Part shown: piece by piece, positions 1-9,019 of the stretch
Numbering within the stretch: position 1 is the stretch's first letter
How the letters are laid out: every line of letters starts with the position of its first letter
Made by a program: the position numbers and the translations under genes
DNA from: a virus
Strand: one strand, 5' to 3'
DNA: 36,168 bases
Virus record (IMG/VR): IMGVR_UViG_3300020438_000119
Location: 1 to 36,168 of that record
Notes under the pieces: model-generated
Database searches by the model: none
The model's input: the letters and a program-made list of their open reading frames with translations, nothing else
What the model was told of the DNA's origin: nothing

Positions 1-69
1 AAGGGTGTTGCATATGAGAAAATTGTGCTAGAATATGGTCATAAAAAAATAAAGGATCGTAATGGCTGA
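1..69 (+). CDS. 3' end of an unidentified gene (partial)
   Basis: Frame 1 is open from the first base and gives 22 residues ending in KKIKDRNG before a TGA at 67-69. The residues are charged and protein-like, and the stop overlaps the ATG of the next gene at 62, the same tight packing seen through the window. Too little is present to identify it. The tail-fibre genes downstream suggest a virion gene, but that is only inference. Confidence 0.5.
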   Translation, partial: KGVAYEKIVLEYGHKKIKDRNG

Positions 70-238
70 TGTCAAGGCAAACGAAGACGGGAGTTTCACA
101 ATCGAGTGGGACAAAGAAGACCCCTACGAAAGCATCTTCAACGACTGGTCGCAAGAAGACTTCTCCAACGCTCTCAAAGAATACATCCAAGAGAAGGAGG
201 AAGAAGAAAGACGAGGTGCGAGTAACGAAGACTCGTAA
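62..238 (+). CDS. small acidic conserved phage protein
   Basis: 58 residues beginning MADVKANEDGSFTIEWDKED, mostly acidic, with a Glu-rich and Arg-containing C-terminus (KEEEERRGASNEDS). ATG 62 has a good Shine-Dalgarno AAAGGA at 51-56. It overlaps the preceding stop by 8 nt and the next gene by 23 nt. From memory, small proteins of this pattern (an ADVKxNEDGSFTIEWD start) occur near structural genes of T4-like cyanophages; their function is unknown. A longer reading in another frame over the same bases (from 69) is low-complexity Ser/Thr/Lys and is taken as a shadow. Confidence 0.75.
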   Translation: MADVKANEDGSFTIEWDKEDPYESIFNDWSQEDFSNALKEYIQEKEEEERRGASNEDS

Positions 239-386
239 GAAAGCATTATTCCCACATGGAGACACATTCCCCTTTTTTATGGAAGATATCACTGATAATA
301 AGAAGTGCTGGTTTCAGCGTATCGAGCATGTTGAATCGTATCTGCAAAGATATAAACATGAATATAAATTATACAACCTGTATTAG
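216..386 (+). CDS. small unknown protein, GTG start
   Basis: 56 residues from GTG 216, with a protein-like C-terminal half (EDITDNKKCWFQRIEHVESY). The upstream part of this frame, 69-215, is antithetic to the well-supported gene at 62-238, so only the downstream part is likely translated. GTG 216 lies 16 nt after an AAGGAGG at 193-199, rather far for a Shine-Dalgarno. ATG 279 is an alternative start giving 35 residues. The stop TAG at 384-386 directly abuts a late promoter box. Function unknown. Confidence 0.5.
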   Translation: MRVTKTRKKALFPHGDTFPFFMEDITDNKKCWFQRIEHVESYLQRYKHEYKLYNLY

Positions 387-394
387 TATAAATA
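387..394 (+). promoter_or_regulatory. T4-type late promoter box
   Basis: Exact TATAAATA, the T4 late-promoter -10 consensus recognised by the phage sigma gp55 with the sliding clamp. It lies 26 nt upstream of the GTG start of the tail-fibre gene at 420. The same box and spacing recur before other structural genes in the window. Confidence 0.8.
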
Positions 395-419
395 ACCTTG
401 TAGCATAGTGTGATAATTC

Positions 420-1742
420 GTGGGTACCAGAAAAATATCTCAGTTAGATACAATCTCAGACTCCAATATATCAGGTGAAGGTATTTTACCTGTAGTTGTT
501 TCTGATCCATTGATACCTAACCGTAAGGTAAAAATTAATCAATTATTTCGTGGTGTAGCACAGGGCACAAAAGATTCTCCTGGTCTAGCCTTTGACTTGG
601 ACAGGGACACTGGGTTCTATCAAAATGCATATGACCAACTTGGCATAGGTTTTGGTGATGGAGGAGTCTATATGACTCGTATTCAAGATGCTAGTGAGCA
701 ATCTTCATTATATTTGACTGCTGTTGATGAAGTAACTGATAATGCTAATATTGTTTTAGCACCTAAAGGGACAGGAACTGTAAGGGTTACTGGACAATTT
801 ACAATTAATGATGGATCTTTTATATTGGAAGATGCACAAGGTCCGAAGGCAAGATTTGAAATTGGTAATATTGGTGCAGGTTCTACTACAAGGATATTTA
901 CTTTACCTCAAATTAGTATTGGGCAAGGTACTACAGTTGTAGGAGATGACACTACACAGACACTAAGGAATAAAACTATTTTCGTTGATGAAGATAACTT
1001 TGTTATAAACAGTGGAGAGGAGGAAGCAGAATTCCAAATAAATTGGAGCACTACTACAGGTACTAGGAGAGCATACTTTTTACCTGATGCTGGACCAGTT
1101 ACAACAACACTTGAACCAACAGCGACTAGTTCTACATTATTGGATACTAAAACTGAGCAGACTGTATTATCTAAGAAGTTTGTTGATGTTAAATTTACAT
1201 CTAACGCAGAAGACACAACATCATTTGTTTCTTTAAATACATCTAATTTAACTACTAACAGATCTATTACTGTTCCTGATTTAGACATAACTCTTGCAGG
1301 AATAGTTGCAACTCAAAGCTTTGAGAATAAAACTTATATCAATCCAATATTTGCTGATGATAATGATCAGTCCAAGAAGGTAACGATTGATCTGGATAAT
1401 ATGAATCCAGCATCTTCAACACCGTTTGGATTCCCACAGAATGATACGCTAAATAATACAACGATAACAAACGTCCTTGTTACAGAATTGGCATCACAAG
1501 ACCTTTTAAATAAGGTTTTGATTACACCAGAACTTAAAACTGCTGCTGGTAATTCTACTAAAGTAACACTAGATACTAGTAATATTACTGGTACTAGGAC
1601 AATCAAATTCCCAGATGCTGACGCAACACTACTATCTACTGAAAACACATCTCTGGAAGATGTACAATTCGGTGCTGGTATTGGAGCAGCAACTTTAGTA
1701 GGTCGTACAAGACTCCAACAATTTTTCTACGCAGGTTTCTAA
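420..1742 (+). CDS. tail fibre / virion structural protein
   Basis: 440 residues beginning MGTRKISQLDTISDSNISGE. The KISQL start followed by a short acidic stretch and a VVVSDPLIPNRKV segment is the typical N-terminus of marine T4-like fibre and baseplate-attached proteins. The rest is Thr/Asn/Gly-rich beta-repeat sequence with recurring NKT-type and TRTxxFPDxD units (for example TRTIKFPDADATLL near the C-terminus), typical of phage fibre shafts. The start is GTG 420; no in-frame ATG lies nearby that would keep the conserved N-terminus. A late promoter box at 387-394 fits expression with virion genes. Probably a fibre or baseplate-peripheral subunit acting at the cell surface. Confidence 0.8.
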   Translation: MGTRKISQLDTISDSNISGEGILPVVVSDPLIPNRKVKINQLFRGVAQGTKDSPGLAFDLDRDTGFYQNAYDQLGIGFGDGGVYMTRIQDASEQSSLYLTAVDEVTDNANIVLAPKGTGTVRVTGQFTINDGSFILEDAQGPKARFEIGNIGAGSTTRIFTLPQISIGQGTTVVGDDTTQTLRNKTIFVDEDNFVINSGEEEAEFQINWSTTTGTRRAYFLPDAGPVTTTLEPTATSSTLLDTKTEQTVLSKKFVDVKFTSNAEDTTSFVSLNTSNLTTNRSITVPDLDITLAGIVATQSFENKTYINPIFADDNDQSKKVTIDLDNMNPASSTPFGFPQNDTLNNTTITNVLVTELASQDLLNKVLITPELKTAAGNSTKVTLDTSNITGTRTIKFPDADATLLSTENTSLEDVQFGAGIGAATLVGRTRLQQFFYAGF

Positions 1743-1751
1743 TTAATCACC

Positions 1752-3206
1752 ATGACAGTCAAATCAGGCATATTAGGTAAGGCAAAACCAAATGGTTCAG
1801 CATTACTTTTCAGAGCAGATCCAACTTCCAGTATTAGTGCGGTGCTTAATGTAGCAAACTCTGGTACTGGAGCAGCATATTCTATCGGTCTTAAAGGTTA
1901 TGACCAGCGATTGAATTTAGATGCAGGTACTTATACCTTTAATAAAGGATATGTAATATCAAATTATACATTTACATCAACGACTCCGATACCTACAGGA
2001 GCAACTGCTGGTGTTGACATACTAGATCCACTTGGTGCTAATAAAGCTAAATTCAATCGTTATGTTATTCCTGCTTTAACAACGGTTTTTGTTAAATCTA
2101 TATCCATAAGGACATTTACAATAGGTAATACTACTGGTGCTATGAGTGTTGGTGATACAATAACTAAAGGTGCTGGTGGTGATACTACAACTTGTCTTGT
2201 GTATGAGGTTTATCAAAGTGGAGAGAATATGATAGTCCACGTTGGACCTGAAACAGTTAATGGTAATGGTACAACTTTTGCAGATGGTGATATAAATCAG
2301 TTTACTTCTGGTGGTAGTGGTACTATTGCTGCTGGTGGTATTTCTGCAGCACAAAATGAATTTGTATTCTCAACTACAACTGCTGGTGGAGTTTATAGCA
2401 CTTATGTCCAGAGCACAATTTCATTCTTTAATGATAGGACATATAAATTTGATGTTGCTGATTCATCAATGAGTGGTAGAGACTTTAAACTTTCTGTTAC
2501 TGTTAATGGTGAGTGGGGTCCAGATGGCATTATTGATGGTGGAGCAGGTGATGTAGATAATGGTAGTGAATTTACTCTTAATAAAACTACTAGTGGTACT
2601 GCTGGATCGGGTGGAGCATATGTTCAGTATGGATTTACTCCACAAGGAGCAGCAGATAATTTATATGTCTATGATGGCGGCACTGGTACTGCTGCTAATG
2701 CAAATTATGGTGGATCTGATAGAATGCTTACTGTATCCTTAGCATATACATATACACAAATTAATGTGTATAATGTTGAAGGTTTATGGGCAAATAACAC
2801 TGCATTTAGTTTTAATGGTAGTGCATTTACTTTACAGTCTAAGACAGTTGGATCTTATGGATATGTAAGAGATTGGGATGCTACAGGACAAAATCTTGAT
2901 GTTATTCTTGGTGAGGGATCTGCTGGTTTCTCAGGAACAGATACATTCTCTGATGCTCCTAATGCTATTGCATCACAAACAACTGCAACTGTAAGTAGTG
3001 TTACTGTTGATGCTACTGGCATTGGTGATGATCAATATTATGTAAATACAAAAGATCTTGCTGCCAATGCAACTGAAAAACAAACTGCTATTATTTTGGG
3101 ACCAGGTGAAAGTATTGTTGTTAATAGTGCAACACAACACAATACGTTTATTTTAAATGGTTTCTCAGAGACTTCCGATGAGTTTACCATTGGTTATAGC
3201 ATATAA
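1752..3206 (+). CDS. virion structural / tail fibre-like protein
   Basis: 484 residues, Gly/Thr/Ser/Asn-rich and almost without Cys, beginning MTVKSGILGKAKPNGSALLF. No enzymatic motif is visible. The composition (long beta-prone stretches such as GTYTFNKGYVISNYTFTS), the length, and the position between fibre genes 9 nt after the previous stop support a structural role. The N-terminal half resembles generic beta-sandwich phage decoration or fibre domains. The stop codon is embedded in the next late promoter box. Confidence 0.7.
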   Translation: MTVKSGILGKAKPNGSALLFRADPTSSISAVLNVANSGTGAAYSIGLKGYDQRLNLDAGTYTFNKGYVISNYTFTSTTPIPTGATAGVDILDPLGANKAKFNRYVIPALTTVFVKSISIRTFTIGNTTGAMSVGDTITKGAGGDTTTCLVYEVYQSGENMIVHVGPETVNGNGTTFADGDINQFTSGGSGTIAAGGISAAQNEFVFSTTTAGGVYSTYVQSTISFFNDRTYKFDVADSSMSGRDFKLSVTVNGEWGPDGIIDGGAGDVDNGSEFTLNKTTSGTAGSGGAYVQYGFTPQGAADNLYVYDGGTGTAANANYGGSDRMLTVSLAYTYTQINVYNVEGLWANNTAFSFNGSAFTLQSKTVGSYGYVRDWDATGQNLDVILGEGSAGFSGTDTFSDAPNAIASQTTATVSSVTVDATGIGDDQYYVNTKDLAANATEKQTAIILGPGESIVVNSATQHNTFILNGFSETSDEFTIGYSI

Positions 3207-3209
3207 ATA
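3202..3209 (+). promoter_or_regulatory. T4-type late promoter box
   Basis: Exact TATAAATA, overlapping the stop codon TAA at 3204-3206 and 22 nt before the ATG of the 1322-residue structural gene at 3232. Same spacing class as the boxes at 387 and 7202. Confidence 0.8.
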
Positions 3210-3231
3210 CTCACATAGAGCGTCGTAGGTA

Positions 3232-6200
3232 ATGTCACTAACTAGACTCAAGAATATTATTACGTCCAGAACTGGACGTATTATTTACGTTAACCCTGAT
3301 GATTTCGATGCATCTGATGCTATTGATAACAGAGGTAACTCGGCATTGCGTCCGTTTAAGACGATACAAAGGGCGTTTTTAGAAGTAGCAAGATTTTCAT
3401 ATAGAGTTGGATTAAGTAATGACGAGTTTGATGCTTTTAGTATCATGCTCTATCCTGCTGAGTATCTGATTGATAATAGACCTGGAGATGTTTTATATAC
3501 TAACGTAGCACCTATTGACGAGAACTCAAACTTAGATATTACATCACCCAACAATGTTCTTTATAGATATAATTCAGTAGAAGGTGGATGTATAGTTCCC
3601 AGAGGTTGTTCATTAGTTGGTACAGACCTTAGACGTACTAAAGTCAGACCTAAGTATATTCCATATCCTACAGTATATGCAGCAAAAGGTATTAATACAG
3701 AGGAGCAAGCACCACACAGTACAGCAATCTTTAAAGTAACTGGTGGTACTTATTTCTGGCAATTCTCATTCTTTGATGGAGCAGAAGAAGGCGTATATTT
3801 CAAACCTGACAGTATAGAAACTATATCACCAAAATTCTCACACCATAAGTTAACTTGTTTTGAGTTTGCTGATGGTTTAAATCCATTATCAACTCTTATT
3901 TCAGATGGATCTGTTCCTAATGCAGATTACTCTGCTGTTCCTAACATATTAGAAAGGACTGACCTAGAGATATATTATCAGAAGATATCTAAAGCATTTG
4001 CAACAATTCCTGATACATCTGGTGATCCAGCAACTGACCAAATTCAGGAAAGGGTTGAGGAAAACAGAATTGTTGGTCCGATTTCTGATGAATATAGGGT
4101 ACTACAGATAACTCGTAATGGTAACACTGCAACTGCTGTTACTGTTGATGAATTTGATAACCCAAGAAATCATGGATTCTCTGTTGGTGTTAACATTAAT
4201 ATTAGTGGTGTTACTGGATCAACAGGTCCACAGTCTGAAGCAGATGGTGGTCTTTACAATGGATCCTTTACTGTAACATCTGCTAGTGGTAATGTATTTA
4301 CCTATCAGATGACAGAAGAACCAACAGGTAATGCTATAGGTTCAAACATTGCTGTTAAGACTGAGATTGACACTGTTGACTCAGCATCACCTTATGCCTT
4401 TAACCTATCACTGAGAAGTGTGTGGGGTATGAATGGTATGCACGCTAACGGTGCTAAAGCAACTGGTTTCAAATCAATGGTTGTGGCACAGTTTACAGGT
4501 CTATCACTACAAAAGGATGACAGAGCATTTGTAAGATATAATGAATCAACTGGTAATTATGATGTAGCAACTGCTGGTGATGGTGCTCACCTAGATGGTT
4601 ACGCTGAATATAGAAAAGGATGGGGTCACAGACATATACTTGCAACAGATGATGCATTTATACAGGCGGTCTCGGTGTTCGCTGTTGGATACTTTGGTCA
4701 CTTCACTGCTGAAAGAGGTGGTGACATGTCAATTACTAATAGTAACTCTAACTTTGGTAACACTGCACTTAGATCTGCTGGATTTAAAGCAAAATCATTC
4801 TCTAAAGATAAAGCAGGTGCTATAACTCATATCATTCCACCTAAAGCATTAGGAGTTATTTCAACTACTGCAACTGGTACTCAGGGTTCTAATACAGTTA
4901 CACTAGCAAATGATGGATCTGTGGAAGGTCTTCAGGAAGGAATGACAGCACATAATGCCAATGTTCCTGGATCTACAACAGTTGTTAGTTTTAACACTAG
5001 CACAAGGGCGGTTACTTTAAGTGCTAATAATACTGGTACAGTTACAGGTAATATTATATTTGGTGAGGAAGTATCTGTTAACTGGACAAACATAGATATT
5101 CAAAGAACAATTCAGGTCAACCAAGCATTAGCAGGATTAGGTCAAGTTCCAGGAACAAGATTGTATCTATATGGTTATACAGTTTCAAATGCACCACCAT
5201 CTACTAGAGTACAGGGTTTCACAATCGGTGCTAGACAAGATGGTGAAGGAAATGCTGCAGTACCAGATAAGTTGAATGTATTGTTGACTGCTAATGGTGC
5301 TACTGAGGCAAGTGTACACACTGCTAACATTGCACCTTATGGACCTTCAGTTTCTGGTCTTTCTGCTGGTGTTGCTGGATCACCATTACAATATGATGCT
5401 ACATTATATGACTTAGATGGAGATAATACTGCTGAGTCTGTTGGTGGTTGGTATTTAACAGTTGATTCTAATAATAATGACATCTATACAACAATAACAA
5501 CTAATACAACATTATATCAAAACGCAAACTTTACTCCTACTACATTCTTTAAGAGAATACCTGACAAGAGGGATTTACAAGATAGGACATATCGTGTAAG
5601 ATATGTAATCGATAAGGATAAGACTAATCCACTTCCAAGAGATCCTATCTCTGGTTATGTAATGCAACCATTGAATAGTGATTCAACTTCTTATAAATTG
5701 GATAAGTGTTATTACATATATGATATCGAAATTATACAAGAATTTGAGAGAGGCGTTAACGATGGAATCTATTACATTACCTTCCTTTGTGCATCTATTA
5801 CACCTTCAACTTCTAATTTTAATGACAGGAAGTTCAGTCAAAACGTCAACGAAGTCTATCCTACGTTTGACAGAGACAACCCTCTTGGTGACCCTGATCC
5901 TTCTATATCCGTCGCTGACAACCAAACTATCGGTTTAGTATATTCAACTGATGGTGCTACACCTGCTGCAAAAGATCCACAAAGATCTATTACTAAGGAG
6001 TCAACACTATTCTTATTAGCAGATTCTGGTTGGACACAACCAGGAACAACACCAAACTATGACTCTGTAAACCAGAGACTATCTAATGTTAGGATCACTG
6101 ATCGTATTGGTGATGAGGAAGAACGGAAGATTAATATCCGTGAGGATAACCAAGGTGCTGTTGCTCCTATTCCTGTTGAGTTTAGACGACATTCAATTCT

Positions 6201-7200
6201 AAGATCTGGTAACCATACGTTTGAGTATCTCGGTTTTGGTCCAGGTAACTATTCAACTGCCTTCCCTCAAACACAGGTTGAGACATTATCAAGCAATCAG
6301 GTTAAGTTCTCTCAGTCTATTAAAGAAGAAGCAGGTGTTGCTTTCTATTCTGGTCTTAACTCTAATGGTGACCTATTCATTGGTAACCAGATTATTAACC
6401 CAGTTACAGGTCAGATCACTAATGAAGATATTGCACAGTTGAATGTTATTGGTGAAGAAGATACAACTATTGAAACATTCTCTGAGTTAGTATTAACCGA
6501 TAAGTTAACTGTAATTGGTGGAGCATCTAACCAGTTAGAATCTATATTCGCTGGTCCTGTTACATTCCAAGCATTAACTACATTTACTGAGCAAATTCAA
6601 GCAAGGAGAATCTCTTATTATAACCAAGATGGTACTGTTATTAAACAAACATTACTAGCACCATCTGATGCAAGTGATCAACCAGACTTTACTAATGTTA
6701 CAGGATATGATACTCCTGCTGATGGTGACTTAGTTTATAATATTAACTGGACTCCAGGTAAAATGCTTGGATGGATATATTATCAGGGCAGTTGGGTTGA
6801 GTTTGGTCTAACTGATACTGGTGTGTTTGATATTCAAACATTTAATGGTCAGGTTAATCTTGGTATTGGACAAGATGCCATAGCAAACTTTAGACTTGCT
6901 ATTTCAGGTGATACTAAAGTTGATGGTAACTTGCTTGTTACTGGTAGAGGTGGTGTTGGATCTGATAAGTATGTGACTAAAACATATACTGGTGACGCAT
7001 CAACACTAACATTTGCAATCTCTACATACACTAACAATATTAAACATACTGAGAATTCAGTCCTTGTGTTTTTAAATGGTGTAGCACAAATTGCAGGTAC
7101 TAATTATACAGTAGATGCAAATGGATCTAATGTTGTATTCACTGCTGGTGATGCACCATTAGCAACTGACACCATTCATATTCTTGAATTACCAATATAA
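3232..7200 (+). CDS. large virion structural protein with beta-helix-like N-terminus
   Basis: 1322 residues. The N-terminus (GRIIYVNPDDFDASDAIDN, then PFKTIQRAFLEVARFS) follows the YVxPxxxDxxxGxxxxPFKTIQxA signature of pectin-lyase-type right-handed beta-helix proteins, which is common at the start of very large marine T4-like fibre or spike proteins. The C-terminus, from about residue 1240, carries a separate domain with VLVFLNGVAQIAGTNYTVD, often found at fibre ends. No catalytic residues of a depolymerase can be assigned by eye. It is a late gene with TATAAATA at 3202. It probably forms a fibre or a baseplate-associated spike; which one cannot be settled from sequence alone. Confidence 0.75.
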   Translation: MSLTRLKNIITSRTGRIIYVNPDDFDASDAIDNRGNSALRPFKTIQRAFLEVARFSYRVGLSNDEFDAFSIMLYPAEYLIDNRPGDVLYTNVAPIDENSNLDITSPNNVLYRYNSVEGGCIVPRGCSLVGTDLRRTKVRPKYIPYPTVYAAKGINTEEQAPHSTAIFKVTGGTYFWQFSFFDGAEEGVYFKPDSIETISPKFSHHKLTCFEFADGLNPLSTLISDGSVPNADYSAVPNILERTDLEIYYQKISKAFATIPDTSGDPATDQIQERVEENRIVGPISDEYRVLQITRNGNTATAVTVDEFDNPRNHGFSVGVNINISGVTGSTGPQSEADGGLYNGSFTVTSASGNVFTYQMTEEPTGNAIGSNIAVKTEIDTVDSASPYAFNLSLRSVWGMNGMHANGAKATGFKSMVVAQFTGLSLQKDDRAFVRYNESTGNYDVATAGDGAHLDGYAEYRKGWGHRHILATDDAFIQAVSVFAVGYFGHFTAERGGDMSITNSNSNFGNTALRSAGFKAKSFSKDKAGAITHIIPPKALGVISTTATGTQGSNTVTLANDGSVEGLQEGMTAHNANVPGSTTVVSFNTSTRAVTLSANNTGTVTGNIIFGEEVSVNWTNIDIQRTIQVNQALAGLGQVPGTRLYLYGYTVSNAPPSTRVQGFTIGARQDGEGNAAVPDKLNVLLTANGATEASVHTANIAPYGPSVSGLSAGVAGSPLQYDATLYDLDGDNTAESVGGWYLTVDSNNNDIYTTITTNTTLYQNANFTPTTFFKRIPDKRDLQDRTYRVRYVIDKDKTNPLPRDPISGYVMQPLNSDSTSYKLDKCYYIYDIEIIQEFERGVNDGIYYITFLCASITPSTSNFNDRKFSQNVNEVYPTFDRDNPLGDPDPSISVADNQTIGLVYSTDGATPAAKDPQRSITKESTLFLLADSGWTQPGTTPNYDSVNQRLSNVRITDRIGDEEERKINIREDNQGAVAPIPVEFRRHSILRSGNHTFEYLGFGPGNYSTAFPQTQVETLSSNQVKFSQSIKEEAGVAFYSGLNSNGDLFIGNQIINPVTGQITNEDIAQLNVIGEEDTTIETFSELVLTDKLTVIGGASNQLESIFAGPVTFQALTTFTEQIQARRISYYNQDGTVIKQTLLAPSDASDQPDFTNVTGYDTPADGDLVYNINWTPGKMLGWIYYQGSWVEFGLTDTGVFDIQTFNGQVNLGIGQDAIANFRLAISGDTKVDGNLLVTGRGGVGSDKYVTKTYTGDASTLTFAISTYTNNIKHTENSVLVFLNGVAQIAGTNYTVDANGSNVVFTAGDAPLATDTIHILELPI

Positions 7201-7201
7201 T

Positions 7202-7209
7202 TATAAATA
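7202..7209 (+). promoter_or_regulatory. T4-type late promoter box
   Basis: Exact TATAAATA directly after the previous stop codon (7198-7200) and 22 nt before ATG 7232. Confidence 0.8.
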
Positions 7210-7231
7210 AAGTATAGGTGTAACTAAATAA

Positions 7232-7657
7232 ATGGCAATCACAAAAATTAGTGACAATCAGATAGCATCCACTACACAAGCAGTTATTACTAAATTATCA
7301 TTTTTGAATACTGATAGTGTGTTTAGATTGCCTTCTGGTGATACTGCTACTAGACCTACTGGTATTAGTGTTGGAACTATGCGTTTCAATACTGAAGAGG
7401 ATAAATGCGAAGTCTATGTTGCTGATGAAGATGGTGATGGCAATCCTGGTTGGACAGAGGTTGCAGGTGGTGGAGGTGGATTAGGTCAATATAGTTATAT
7501 TCGTGGTAACCCTGCACTAATAGATGAAAATCTAGTAATACCTGATGTTTCATCAGATCCAACATTTCAAAACTCCTTCTCTAAAGGTCCAATAATCACT
7601 GTTGCTGATGGTTTCAGTGTTACTGTTGGTCAAGGTGTAACCTGGTCAATCTTCTAA
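7232..7657 (+). CDS. small tail-fibre protein
   Basis: 141 residues. The central segment FRLPSGDTATRPTGISVGTM followed by RFNTEEDKCEVYVAD is the widespread phage fibre motif (LPxGxTxxRPxxPxxGxxRFNTxxxxxEVY) that ends short fibre subunits. A Gly-rich linker (AGGGGGLG) follows, then a C-terminal segment ending GFSVTVGQGVTWSIF. Expressed from the late box at 7202. Likely a short fibre or a fibre-tip subunit. Confidence 0.75.
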   Translation: MAITKISDNQIASTTQAVITKLSFLNTDSVFRLPSGDTATRPTGISVGTMRFNTEEDKCEVYVADEDGDGNPGWTEVAGGGGGLGQYSYIRGNPALIDENLVIPDVSSDPTFQNSFSKGPIITVADGFSVTVGQGVTWSIF

Positions 7658-7666
7658 GAATTTAAC

Positions 7667-8395
7667 ATGGCATCACAAGTAAACGTAGATAAGTTTCAGC
7701 ATAGTAAGGTGGCATCCATAATTGGATTGGAGATTACTAATGCTGGTACTAACTTTTATTTAAATCCAATAGGAGCAGGTACTCCAGCAGTTAACGCTGA
7801 TATTCAATCTTCAACTGGAGTTGGAGTTGCTGGTAAAGTTTTGTTGGGAAATAGTAGTGCTCCTATGACTGCTCAAAGTAGAGCGTCATTTAAGGTAGCA
7901 GGAACAGGATTTAAACATGAAGGATTGGTTGACTCTGGAAATTATAACTCTGGTAGTTTCATGAAAGAGTTATCTTATAGAACTAATGGTTCTGTTTCTG
8001 ATACAAATAATTATTATCTTGAATATGGTAGCACTCAGTATTTTACTGGTACTCCTGCAGGAAATTACACTTTTAATATAAGTAATGCTCCTGGTACTAG
8101 TGGTGGATCAGATATGTCATTGAATGACAGATTGGAGACTGGTGATGCTATCATGATACAGATTATATTCCCAGTTAATAGTTCTTCAGGTACGCTGGCA
8201 TCTAATGGATTTTCTATTGATGGTGTTAACGCAACAGGATCTATTCAATGGGCAGGTGAAGATAATCCAATTGATGGTACTCCTGATACCGCAGGTCCAG
8301 GTGGTACTTCTGGTTATGATTCATATACTTTTTATATTGAGAAAACTGGATCTGCTTCTTGGATAGTATTGGGATCCTTCGGACATCAAAACTGA
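7667..8395 (+). CDS. tail-fibre-type structural protein
   Basis: 242 residues beginning MASQVNVDKFQHSKVASIIG. The middle is Gly/Ser/Asn-rich. The C-terminal part from about residue 190 (IQWAGEDNPID, then GTSGYDSYTFYIEKTGSASW) is clearly related to the C-terminal part of the next gene, so the two share a terminal domain. It starts 9 nt after the upstream stop, in the same transcription unit as 7232. Confidence 0.7.
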   Translation: MASQVNVDKFQHSKVASIIGLEITNAGTNFYLNPIGAGTPAVNADIQSSTGVGVAGKVLLGNSSAPMTAQSRASFKVAGTGFKHEGLVDSGNYNSGSFMKELSYRTNGSVSDTNNYYLEYGSTQYFTGTPAGNYTFNISNAPGTSGGSDMSLNDRLETGDAIMIQIIFPVNSSSGTLASNGFSIDGVNATGSIQWAGEDNPIDGTPDTAGPGGTSGYDSYTFYIEKTGSASWIVLGSFGHQN

Positions 8396-8401
8396 TAAAT
8401 A
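8394..8401 (+). promoter_or_regulatory. variant late promoter box (GATAAATA)
   Basis: GATAAATA differs from the late consensus only at the first base and lies 22 nt before ATG 8424. The same GATAAATA form precedes gp25 at 28697, which supports its being a functional variant. Confidence 0.55.
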
Positions 8402-8423
8402 GATTCATAGTAGGTAAGTATCC

Positions 8424-9014
8424 ATGTCACAGTTAAACGTAGATCAAATAAAAAACCGAGCAGGAACTGGTCCCGCTTTAGAATTTTTAACAGGAGGTAA
8501 CTATTCCTTCGATACTGATACTTTATATATTGATACCGCTAACAATCGTATAGGTATCAATACAGCATCACCTGAGATGGATCTCCATGTTACTGGAACA
8601 GATGGGATGTATCTGGCAGCACATCCAATGATAGAAAAAGTGGATGTGGTCAGTAGTTCAACTAATAGTAGCACTACCGTCTATTGTAATAGAGGATCTA
8701 TTCATCGGTATACATCTACTAATAATGGAAACTGGACACCTAATTTTGTGTTTGAAAGTAGCACCTTACGTGCAAAGATGAATAATCGTGATGCTATTGT
8801 ACAAACTTTGATCTCACCTACTAATACTGGATCTGGTTATACTGCATGGTGTAATATCGATGGTTATGGTCAAACTGTTGAATGGGCAGATGGTGAAGCA
8901 CCTGATGAAAGGGGAGGTGATGGTGGTTACGATGTTTACCAATTTACAATCATTTCTACTGGCACAGGAAATTACGACTGGTTAGTATTAGCAAATCAAT
9001 CTAACATGAATTAA
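8424..9014 (+). CDS. tail-fibre protein with shared C-terminal domain
   Basis: 196 residues. The N-terminus MSQLNVDQIKNRAGTGPALE and the segment NRIGINTASPEMDLHVTG match the common fibre pattern (LNVDxIKNRxGxGxP, then RIGIxTxxPxxxLHV). The C-terminal domain (VEWADGEAPDERGGDGGYDV, ending YDWLVLANQSNMN) parallels the end of the preceding protein. Variant late box at 8394. The pattern suits a receptor-facing fibre subunit that shares its tip or trimerisation domain with its neighbour. Confidence 0.75.
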   Translation: MSQLNVDQIKNRAGTGPALEFLTGGNYSFDTDTLYIDTANNRIGINTASPEMDLHVTGTDGMYLAAHPMIEKVDVVSSSTNSSTTVYCNRGSIHRYTSTNNGNWTPNFVFESSTLRAKMNNRDAIVQTLISPTNTGSGYTAWCNIDGYGQTVEWADGEAPDERGGDGGYDVYQFTIISTGTGNYDWLVLANQSNMN

Positions 9015-9019
9015 AGATT

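Noticed and set aside
69-215. Ser/Thr/Lys-rich N-terminal part of a 105-residue reading frame
   Set aside because: It overlaps out of frame with a better-supported gene at 62-238, and its residues look like a shadow translation.
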